In this document: positions 1-6,337 of the stretch, one piece after another
Layout of the letters: every line of letters begins with the position of its first letter
Position numbering within the stretch: the first letter of the stretch is position 1
NCBI RefSeq assembly: GCF_005938085.1
Contig: NZ_SMZK01000001.1
Location: forward strand, 248,001-312,000
Reading direction: 5' to 3'
Source: Haloterrigena sp. H1
Lineage (GTDB): Archaea; Halobacteriota; Halobacteria; Halobacteriales; Natrialbaceae
DNA: 64,000 nucleotides
Program-made: the position numbers and the translations under genes
The notes under the pieces: model-generated
Seen by the model: the letters and a program-made list of their open reading frames with translations, nothing else
What the model was told of the DNA's origin: nothing
Database searches by the model: none

Positions 1-75
1 TGTCGCAGCAGTGACGATCCGGGCGACTGTTACGAACATCAACGAACTCTGATGTTGGACCTGTTGAAACGCTAA
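1..75 (+). CDS. C-terminal end of an unidentified gene (partial)
   Basis: Frame 1 is open from the window edge to a TAA at 73-75 and encodes 24 residues ending in a leucine-rich tail (HQRTLMLDLLKR). The reading has haloarchaeal character (DDPGD, GC-rich third positions) and lies convergent to mcm, so it is probably the 3' end of a real gene. Too little is visible to assign a family. Confidence 0.5.
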   Translation, partial: CRSSDDPGDCYEHQRTLMLDLLKR

Positions 76-94
76 TAGCGGGCGCCGCTCGCGG

Positions 95-2197
95 TTACGT
101 CGTCCGGAGCGTGTCCGTACTCGGCTCGTAGACCTCGCCTTTCTGTTTGAGCTTGTCGATCTCGTGTTCGGCCTTGGAGTGGTCCATGCCGACCTCTTCG
201 GCCCGTTCCAAGACGATGTCGACTGGCGCGCCATCGTCGTACTCCTCCTCAATGTCGCTGATGAGTCCCTTGAGGTTCTTGATCCGATCGCGCTGGGACT
301 TCGACGTGCCGGCCTCGACGATATCCGCGTCGAACTCGCCGGTCTCGGGATCGACACCGATATCCTGGAGACACGACCGGACGATTTCGACGGACCGTTC
401 GGCATCACGCTGCTCGACCGTGTCCGAGAGCCGAACACGGGCGCTTGCCTCCGCGAGTCGGACCAGTGCCTCGAGTTTCCGGGCCGTGACGGGAACGGCA
501 GCGTCCTCGTCGGTCCCTCTCGAGCGCAGGTCGACGTAGAAGTCCCGAATCGTTGCTTGGGCCTCGTCTGTCATTCGCGGATGACAGTTCTGCTTGGCGT
601 AGGCGATGTATTTCCGAAGGAGTTCGGCGTCGATCTCCGGATCGACCTGTTCTGTCATCTCGTCGATCTCGGCGTCGCTGACATCGAGCGAGCTCATCTC
701 CTCGCGCTGGGTGGTCAACTCGCCAGCGTAGTTCGTGGTGATGATGTGCTCGGCGAGGTTGCGGTCCTTTTCCTCGTCAGGCTGGTCGGTGACCGTGAAA
801 ATCAGGTCGAACCGCGAGATGAGCGCCGGCTCGAGGTCGATCTGCTCGCCGATCGGCTCGTACTGATCGAAGCGCCCGTACTTGGGGTTTGCCGCACCGA
901 GCAGCGAACAGCGCGATTTGAGCGTCGCGTTGATACCAGCCTTCGAGACGGAGATCTTCTGTTGCTCTAGGGCCTCGTGCATAGCACTCCGATCTTCCGA
1001 GCGCATCTTATCGAGCTCGTCGACCGCCGCGATTCCCTGATCGGCGAGGACGAGCGCGCCGGCCTCGAGGGTCCACTGCTGGCCGTCACCGAAGTCGTCG
1101 CGGACCGCGGCGGCTGTGAGACCAGCCGAGGACGACCCCTTGCCCGAGGTGTAGACCGAGCGGGGTGCGATGTTCTGGATGTAGCCTAGCATCTGCGATT
1201 TACCGGTCCCCGGATCACCGATCAACAGCATATGCAGGTCCCCACGAATCCGCGAGCCGTCGGGCAACTGCTTTGTCACGCCCGAGAACAGCTGGAGGAT
1301 CATCGCGAGTTTCTCCTGATTGTAGCCGTAGATCGAGGGCGCAATAGAGGCGATCATCTTGTCGTAGATGTCCTCGCTCGAGGAGAGCCGAACGATTTCT
1401 TCCTTGTCTTCGCCGGTGATGTCCATGTCCTCGAACTGCTCTTCGTCGATGTCGACGGACATCCCCTCCATGTAGAAGTCGAAGACAGGTGACTTGTCCT
1501 GATTGTCGCCCTGTTGCTCGAGGCGGAGGACGCCGGTCGCGGAGACGTGATCGCCGGGGGTGACCTCGCCGGTGATGTCGTCTTCGACGTGGACGTCGAG
1601 CGACTGGGGAGTTTCACCGCCGCGCAGGCCTTCGGGACTTTCCTGGATGCGAAGTTTCTGGGAGTCGACGAACTCGGATTGGTCGAAGTTGACGCGGAAC
1701 GGGCCCTGTCGTTCACAGCCCTGGCACTCGTGGGGTTCCTGGAAATCACCGCTCGACTGGGGGACGCGGGTCAGCGTGCCACAGAGCTGGCACTCGAAGG
1801 CGGCCTCTTCGATTTTGGGACGGACGTCGGTGGCTTTGCGGACGATCCCGTGGACCTGCACAAGGGAGTTCATGTCCGGTGCGCGGATCTCTCGGATCTC
1901 GGGGGACTCCGTCTCGGGGAGATTTCGAATTCGGACGTGGGCCTGCCCGAGACTGACGTCGATCGGGAGGTCGTACAATCGTAGCGCCTCCTCGGCGTAC
2001 TGCTGAAGTTGTTCGGGTTTATTCAGGAAATCATCGGCGAGATTATGATCAAACGTATAGAGGTCCTGCCAGTCGACGTGTAGCGACCGTTGCTCGTTGG
2101 GATAGCGTTGGGCAAGCTGCTTGATCTCGTTGTCGTAGTAGTTACGGAAGAACTGCTCGAATAGGTCGACGAGTTCTGAGTTGCCCGCTTGCGCCAT
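95..2197 (-). CDS. mcm: MCM replicative DNA helicase
   Basis: Replicative hexameric DNA helicase of the archaeal MCM family, 700 aa, which unwinds DNA ahead of the fork. The N-terminal domain carries a four-cysteine zinc site (C136, C139, C158, C161). The AAA+ domain has Walker A GDPGTGKS at 327-334, Walker B around AAVDEL at 390-395 and the arginine-finger motif ISRFD at 460-464. A C-terminal winged-helix region follows after residue 620. Length matches intein-free archaeal MCMs, and no intein interrupts the AAA+ motifs, where some haloarchaea carry one. The ATG at 2197 is preceded by a TATA-like box about 30 nt upstream, which supports this start and a leaderless transcript. It is convergent with the gene fragment at 1-75. 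Confidence 0.97.
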   Translation of the reverse strand: MAQAGNSELVDLFEQFFRNYYDNEIKQLAQRYPNEQRSLHVDWQDLYTFDHNLADDFLNKPEQLQQYAEEALRLYDLPIDVSLGQAHVRIRNLPETESPEIREIRAPDMNSLVQVHGIVRKATDVRPKIEEAAFECQLCGTLTRVPQSSGDFQEPHECQGCERQGPFRVNFDQSEFVDSQKLRIQESPEGLRGGETPQSLDVHVEDDITGEVTPGDHVSATGVLRLEQQGDNQDKSPVFDFYMEGMSVDIDEEQFEDMDITGEDKEEIVRLSSSEDIYDKMIASIAPSIYGYNQEKLAMILQLFSGVTKQLPDGSRIRGDLHMLLIGDPGTGKSQMLGYIQNIAPRSVYTSGKGSSSAGLTAAAVRDDFGDGQQWTLEAGALVLADQGIAAVDELDKMRSEDRSAMHEALEQQKISVSKAGINATLKSRCSLLGAANPKYGRFDQYEPIGEQIDLEPALISRFDLIFTVTDQPDEEKDRNLAEHIITTNYAGELTTQREEMSSLDVSDAEIDEMTEQVDPEIDAELLRKYIAYAKQNCHPRMTDEAQATIRDFYVDLRSRGTDEDAAVPVTARKLEALVRLAEASARVRLSDTVEQRDAERSVEIVRSCLQDIGVDPETGEFDADIVEAGTSKSQRDRIKNLKGLISDIEEEYDDGAPVDIVLERAEEVGMDHSKAEHEIDKLKQKGEVYEPSTDTLRTT

Positions 2198-2223
2198 TGC
2201 ACCGTCCTAGGGCTGCCATCGGG

Positions 2224-2229
2224 TATAAA
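2224..2229 (-). promoter_or_regulatory. TATA-like box of mcm
   Basis: The minus strand reads TTTATA about 30 nt before the mcm ATG (2197). This is the usual spacing for a leaderless haloarchaeal transcript. Confidence 0.55.
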
Positions 2230-2291
2230 TGGTCGTAAACTGGGGCGAAACTGAAGGCTCGAGGCGGTGACCACTGCAAGCGGTCAGCTAG

Positions 2292-2334
2292 CCATCGTCG
2301 AACGCACGTGTGTTCGGGTCACATTCGACGATGG
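2292..2334. repeat. 11-bp perfect inverted repeat, 21-nt spacer
   Basis: CCATCGTCGAA at 2292-2302 is the exact reverse complement of TTCGACGATGG at 2324-2334. It lies upstream of mcm and could be a hairpin or the relic of an inserted element. No second copy was seen. Confidence 0.6.
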
Positions 2335-2905
2335 GGTCGTCGCTTGCGTACCACAACTGGACGCACTGCTGATAAAACGAGCTTATTGCCGCCATCGGGC
2401 ACCGTTTTTCGACAGGGCTGTACTATTGCTTCCACGGAAGGCTTCATTGGTTGTTCCCCACTACATAGAATCGAGGTGATCCAAACGAATCGAGATGATC
2501 GGTACACCACTCGATCCTCACTGTAGTCAGTCTGATCGTCCTCCGTGTGGTTCCTGTTGACTGCGTCCCTCAGAACACCTCACTCCCGAACTCATGATTT
2601 AGTTCTTGGCCTTCGGTTTTGGTGCTGCCCGCTGGTCAGTACTACCGCTTGTCGGCCGGCGGCTATCGTCGCCGAACTCCTCGAGTCGACCGGTACGGAT
2701 GTGCCCGTCGCCAGTCTCGCAACCGTGTTCGGGAGCCTGACGACTCGCTCGCCGTCTCGCCCCTTCTTGCGGTGTGCTTTCTCGTGGTCGGTGAGAAACT
2801 CGACGGACTGTGCATCTCGATCGTGCTCATCGACATCGAATCCGCGAAGCGCGCCGGGTCGGGCACCGCGTCGTGATCTGACGGGTAATACTGCCGGTCG
2901 ATACT

Positions 2906-3697
2906 GTGAGAGAACCGGCGTGCCGACAGTGTGAATACGGCCAGTGCGGCCCCGGATACCACCCACGTCGTGCTCGAGCAGCCGCACTCATCGATCACGA
3001 GAGTTCTTCTGTACCGGAAAACAGGCAGCGATTCGTTAGGATCGCAGTGCTCGAACGACGAGCCACCGGTTTACCCACAACTGCGTGGCAGTTCGCGAAG
3101 CGGTATCGAAACGGGGCGGGAGCCAGCACGGATGAGTCATCACCGGAGGAAGCCAAAGCCGGATCGGACGAACGCGATCCAGCCGACGGGCCACCGACGC
3201 TCGCACTGCACCCGGCTGACCTGGCTATGACGACCATCGCGCTGGAGCTCGTCACGCCGTACGCGGCCTACGTGGCCTTCCGGTTACGAACCGCGCTGAC
3301 GTTTTCGGTCGTGTTTGTGAGTCTCTTTACGGCGCTCGCCGCAGGTGGCTTGTTGCTCGCTGAACGGTCCTCTGACGACGGCCGGTCGGAACCCGGCCAG
3401 ACTGACGGACCACCGCTGCTTGCGATCCATCCAACTGATCTAGCCACCACGACCATCGTGTTGGTGCTTGTCACGCCGTACGCGGCCTACGTGGCCTTCC
3501 AGTTACGAACCGTGCTGACGTTTTCGATCGCGTTTGCGAGTCTCCTATTCGCGCTCGCTACGGGCGGCCTGTTGCTCGCCGAGCGAGTCTCCAAGGATGA
3601 TCGACCACGACCCAGTCCAGACGGTGAGACGGAGGCCGCCGACGACACGCCGACCGATCCGGCACCCGACGGCGGTTCCGTCGAGGGGGTGGAGTGA
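2906..3697 (+). CDS. Membrane protein with a tandemly duplicated 73-aa module
   Basis: The open frame gives 263 aa, but only the part from about residue 90 looks protein-like. It holds two near-identical modules, each starting DGPP, containing VTPYAAYVAF and a hydrophobic helix, and ending GGLLLAER. The modules repeat with a period of exactly 219 bp (copies start near 3185 and 3404). Each carries about two hydrophobic segments, so a small membrane protein is likely. The C-terminal tail is acidic and proline-rich. The true start is uncertain: the first 85 residues look like non-coding frame, and an in-frame ATG at 3227 inside the first module is an alternative. The stop TGA abuts the ATG of the SipW-signal protein at 3698, so the two form one operon. 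Family not recognised. Confidence 0.6.
   Translation: MREPACRQCEYGQCGPGYHPRRARAAALIDHESSSVPENRQRFVRIAVLERRATGLPTTAWQFAKRYRNGAGASTDESSPEEAKAGSDERDPADGPPTLALHPADLAMTTIALELVTPYAAYVAFRLRTALTFSVVFVSLFTALAAGGLLLAERSSDDGRSEPGQTDGPPLLAIHPTDLATTTIVLVLVTPYAAYVAFQLRTVLTFSIAFASLLFALATGGLLLAERVSKDDRPRPSPDGETEAADDTPTDPAPDGGSVEGVE
3185..3622 (+). repeat. 219-bp intragenic tandem duplication
   Basis: Two direct copies (about 3185-3403 and 3404-3622) keep the reading frame. They share the 22-bp block covering TPYAAYVA and most of the following helix. Third-position differences dominate, so the duplication is not recent. Confidence 0.8.
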
Positions 3698-3958
3698 ATG
3701 TCCTCGGCGCTGCGTCTCGCTACCCTGTGTGTCTGTGCGGCACTGGTCTGCGCTGCGGTTGCAGGCGGACCGGGGACCGGAGCACTGTTTAGCGACACCC
3801 ACGTCGCCGCGGGAAACGTCTCTACCGACATGGACGACATGGATGACGTATCCACCGTCAATGTGATCAGCGAGCCGGAGACGAACGAGACGAACAAAGT
3901 CGAGCCGGAGACGAACGAGACGAACACGGCCGAGCCGAAGACGAACGAGACAGATTAA
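3698..3958 (+). CDS. Small secreted protein with SipW-type signal peptide (TasA/CalY-like)
   Basis: 86 aa. A hydrophobic N-terminal signal (residues 5-23) is followed by GTGALFSDTHVAAGN, which resembles the SipW-dependent signal of CalY/TasA proteins (a G-x-ALFSD-x-(T/H)-x-x-GN pattern). The remainder lacks the usual beta-sandwich domain. It is a short acidic tail of three 10-residue repeats built on EPETNETN, encoded by a 30-bp DNA repeat at 3871, 3901 and 3931. The protein is therefore far shorter than typical CalY-type proteins and may be a truncated or minimal form. It directly follows the duplicated membrane protein with no gap, which implies co-transcription. No signal peptidase gene is recognisable alongside. 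Family assignment is by motif only. Confidence 0.6.
   Translation: MSSALRLATLCVCAALVCAAVAGGPGTGALFSDTHVAAGNVSTDMDDMDDVSTVNVISEPETNETNKVEPETNETNTAEPKTNETD
3871..3954 (+). repeat. 30-bp coding repeats, about 2.8 copies
   Basis: A 30-bp unit beginning CGAGCCGGAGACGAACGAGA starts at 3871, 3901 and 3931 and encodes the EPETNETN decapeptide repeats. The third copy has one base change (GAG to AAG) and is cut by the stop codon. Confidence 0.85.
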
Positions 3959-4081
3959 CTGAAAGAGTGGACGTAAATCATTCAATAAGCTATTGACACG
4001 TCGGTATGACCGACTTTCATTAGATAGCCTGTGAGTAGTCGATTAATAACAAACCCAAATATCCAGGATGGTATGATTGTA

Positions 4082-4336
4082 ATGGGGATACAAACGAACC
4101 ATACGGGGATCAGCACAGAGAAAAACCTCACAGAAAAACAATACCGGATCCTTGCCTATCTCCGGAATCACACCACTGACCAAGCGTATTTCAAATCACG
4201 GTGCATCGCGAATGACCTGGGATTAACGCCAAAAGAAGTAGGCACGAACATCCCAGCTATACAGCAAGCCGACACCAAACTCGAGATCGAGAAGTGGGGC
4301 TATTCGTCAAGTACAACGTGGATGGTTACTGCCTAG
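4082..4336 (+). CDS. DUF7123 family protein (small winged-helix)
   Basis: A small haloarchaea-specific protein. The core runs from LTEKQYRILAYLR through FKSRCIANDLGLTPKEVG to EIEKWGYSSSTTWMVT. This matches the DUF7123 pattern, a predicted winged-helix fold with a conserved EKWG...STTW end. The open frame extends upstream to a GTG at 4031, with ATGs at 4073 and 4082. The ATG at 4082 is chosen here because the family starts close to the LTEKQ segment, but 4073 is equally possible. DNA-binding or regulatory function is inferred from the fold. It stands alone and is followed by a palindromic element. Confidence 0.75.
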   Translation: MGIQTNHTGISTEKNLTEKQYRILAYLRNHTTDQAYFKSRCIANDLGLTPKEVGTNIPAIQQADTKLEIEKWGYSSSTTWMVTA

Positions 4337-4825
4337 AAACCACCATTGCCCCACTTGTGATACTGCCGGACAGCAGTCAATACGAAGTCGGTCGCGGATT
4401 CGCGGCCATCTCCACCGGTGACGGCCGCAGCAGCGCGACTGACAGTCACGTCGTTCTGTCCGGCAGTATGACTCACTGCTTTCCACCACGGGCGATGTCT
4501 CCTCCTGTTGGATAAACACTCGTCCACAGAGTTTGCGGTCGCCCTCAGCGATTGTGACGGTCTCACCGCCGACGTACTTTCTCTAGAACCCCATTTCCAG
4601 CGAGCATCGTAATCACACTCATTACTTGCTTCAGCGGTGTGATCGCGAGCTGTACATTCGATCGGCGCGTCGGCGTCTGCCCAGGGTACGAACGGCCGTT
4701 TCCTACTCTTGCCGGCTTGCCCCATATCCGCTGCTCGACGGTAAGGCTCACTGCGACCATCTCTAATCAGACGAGCGAAACCAGCCGCATCGCTTACTGC
4801 TTTTGGGAAACCTCGTATAAGAGGA
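4337..4825. other. 489-bp intergenic stretch
   Basis: It contains the palindromic element at 4360-4469. The rest (4470-4825) shows no supported gene on either strand. The predicted frames are arginine/serine-rich shadows. Confidence 0.5.
4360..4469. repeat. Palindromic element, family 2, copy A
   Basis: A 110-bp element with perfect 14-bp terminal inverted repeats, ATACTGCCGGACAG on the left and CTGTCCGGCAGTAT on the right. The interior is an imperfect palindrome around CCACCGGTGACGG. Related copies lie at 5401-5506 and, as a half-element, near 24480. Confidence 0.75.
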
Positions 4826-4898
4826 TGGGATCGCCCGGATTTGAACCGGGGTCACGGGCACCCAAGGCCCGAAGTATACCAAGCTAACCCACGATCCC
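4826..4898 (-). tRNA. tRNA-Pro (TGG)
   Basis: 73 nt on the minus strand. The acceptor GGGATCG pairs with CGATCCC, followed by discriminator A. The anticodon stem-loop reads CGGGC-CTTGGGT-GCCCG, with anticodon TGG. The T-arm is CCGGG-TTCAAAT-CCGGG. No intron is seen and CCA is not encoded. Confidence 0.93.
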
Positions 4899-4988
4899 GT
4901 ACATATCGATATCGCCCCCATTGCATAAAGCGTTTCGTTCTCCCGCTGGCTCCCGCTGTGTGACCGCCCTCGCTCGAGGCGGTGTCTC

Positions 4989-5070
4989 ATACGGTCTGCT
5001 GTACCGATGTACCGGTGCAACCGCAGTGCGGGTAGCGGTTGCACCGGAAATGACGCACAGGAGTCCGTAT
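4989..5070. repeat. Palindromic element, family 1, copy a
   Basis: 82 bp. Outer arms are ATACGGTCTGCTGT and ACAGGAGTCCGTAT (12 of 14 pair). The inner stem is CCGGTGCAACCGC with GCGGTTGCACCGG (perfect 13 bp). It is one of four copies in the window and lies between tRNA-Pro and the BofA-like gene. This is the only copy with no recognisable gene ending at it. Confidence 0.85.
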
Positions 5071-5135
5071 CAAACCCTGAGAGAGTCATCGACGACTGAA
5101 CGAACGGTTTTGTCCGATGCCGTGATAGCGCCTCT

Positions 5136-5390
5136 ATGACCGGACTCGAGTTGCTGCTTGTGATCCTCGTCTTGCTACTCGTTCTTGGGGCGGCACAGCT
5201 CGTTGCGGTTGCCCGGCCGTTCATTATCAACGCGGTGGGTGGGCTCGTGGTGTTATACCTCGCCCAGGTCGGCTTCGGCGTCACGGTGGCGGTGTCGCCG
5301 CTGACGGTTGTAGTCGTTGCAGTCGGTGGCATCCCAGGTTCGGTGCTCGTGCTTGCGCTGTCGTTGTTCGGGTTCGCCTTTATTCCGTGA
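5136..5390 (+). CDS. BofA-like small membrane protein
   Basis: 84 aa, almost entirely hydrophobic, with three predicted membrane segments. The second half carries the pattern of the pro-sigmaK processing inhibitor BofA family: FIINAVGGL, then VSPLTVVVVAVGGIPG, ending in a hydrophobic helix. In Bacillus BofA restrains a membrane metalloprotease. Archaea have no sigmaK, so the haloarchaeal role is unknown. A site-2 protease is encoded 10 kb away at 15317, but no link is shown. Flanked by a family 1 palindrome upstream and a family 2 palindrome 10 nt downstream. The ATG at 5136 is the first in frame. Confidence 0.8.
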   Translation: MTGLELLLVILVLLLVLGAAQLVAVARPFIINAVGGLVVLYLAQVGFGVTVAVSPLTVVVVAVGGIPGSVLVLALSLFGFAFIP

Positions 5391-5400
5391 TCAGGAATCC

Positions 5401-5506
5401 ATACTGCCGGACAGAACGGCGTGAAGTCGGGCGCGACGTCGTGGCCGTCCCCACCGGTGACGGTCGCACGCATGCGACCGGTGTCGTTGTGACTGGTCCC
5501 CAGTAG
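5401..5506. repeat. Palindromic element, family 2, copy B
   Basis: It begins ATACTGCCGGACAGAACGGC and shares with copy A the core GGCC-x-TC-CCACCGGTGACGG. The right end (CTGGTCCCCAGTAG) is a degraded version of CTGTCCGGCAGTAT. It lies between the convergent BofA-like and DUF7504 genes and may act as a bidirectional terminator. Confidence 0.65.
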
Positions 5507-5508
5507 TG

Positions 5509-6195
5509 TCAGTCGTCAAGCACGCGCTGAATATCCTCGTCGGTTGCCTCGGAGATCGCATCGGGATCGGTAGTGATCAGCGGCGTATCTTCCCACTCGG
5601 CCTGCGTCGTGGCGATGTCTTCGTCGGTCGCTTCCGGGAGCGACTCGTCGTCGTCGGTGGCGACGACGGCGTCGAAGATCGCCCCGAACGTCGAGACGAC
5701 ACGATCCTCGTGGCGTGTCGGATCGAAATGAAAGTGGGCGTCAGCGTCGACGCTCGCGAGCCGGTTCGCGAGGACGTGTGTAAACTGGAAGACGTCCGTT
5801 GGTGGCGTGTGTCGCAGAAGGGCATCGAGCGAGTCGAAACAGACTGTCAACTTCTCGTCAGTGTCGCCCCAGTGTTCGCAAAAGCGACTCACTGCGATGC
5901 CGATCGCAGTGAGGTCGGTCGGATCGAGGATCGAGTCGGTGACGACCGACTGCGTAAAGTCCGGCGTCGACTCGTCGGTCGCGTCGGTCAGGACGTTCCC
6001 GACCGTGAGCTGACCGAACTGGCCGTTGATCGCCGCTGTAGAGCAGGTTGGCTCGGCGTCGGCAAAGGTGACCGCCAGATGTGCCGTCTCGTCGTCGCCG
6101 CACAGTTCCTCGCAGGCGTCGGGTACTGTTTGACGCGGGTGGACGAGCAGGACGGTTGCCGGCGACTCGATCGCGGCTGGCGAGGTCGGATTCAT
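5509..6195 (-). CDS. DUF7504 family protein
   Basis: 228 aa, haloarchaea-specific. The core fits DUF7504, which looks like a RecA/KaiC-like fold without a nucleotide-binding loop. An N-terminal strand (ATVLLVHPR) leads to a central segment (LTVCFDSLDALLRHT) and FQFTHVLANRLASVDADAHFH. The last 45 residues repeat the acidic motif SEATDEDI/PEATDEDI twice. No Walker A is present, so ATP binding is doubtful. A paralog lies at 44515-45072. Some haloarchaeal members sit near signalling genes; here the neighbours are a BofA-like gene and a helicase. Function unknown. Confidence 0.75.
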   Translation of the reverse strand: MNPTSPAAIESPATVLLVHPRQTVPDACEELCGDDETAHLAVTFADAEPTCSTAAINGQFGQLTVGNVLTDATDESTPDFTQSVVTDSILDPTDLTAIGIAVSRFCEHWGDTDEKLTVCFDSLDALLRHTPPTDVFQFTHVLANRLASVDADAHFHFDPTRHEDRVVSTFGAIFDAVVATDDDESLPEATDEDIATTQAEWEDTPLITTDPDAISEATDEDIQRVLDD

Positions 6196-6337
6196 AGTGA
6201 CTGTTGGGCGAATACCCGTCCTGGCAATGGATTACCGCCTCTCGCTCTTTATCGTTCTGGCCGCCCGGATGGGCGTCAAAACAGTGATGGCCGTCTCCAC
6301 CGCGTTGTCGGCAGGTACCGATCCACTGCGAACGCGA

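Larger units (their letters stand above)
2198..2905. other. 708-bp stretch without a supported gene
   Basis: It holds the mcm promoter at its left end and an 11-bp inverted repeat at 2292-2334 (CCATCGTCGAA paired with TTCGACGATGG). Between 2600 and 2990 the minus strand has two overlapping open frames with some protein-like character. One begins with a possible membrane segment (TTWVVSGAALAVF). Neither frame is complete or recognisable, so this may be a frameshifted relic. Confidence 0.5.

Noticed and set aside
95..2197. Intein in mcm, rpoA1 or EF-2
   Set aside because: Lengths are standard and all motifs are contiguous, with no Hint-domain motifs.
4333..4725. 130-aa minus-strand frame over the palindrome at 4360
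   Set aside because: Its C-terminal part is the palindromic repeat and the rest has no protein character.
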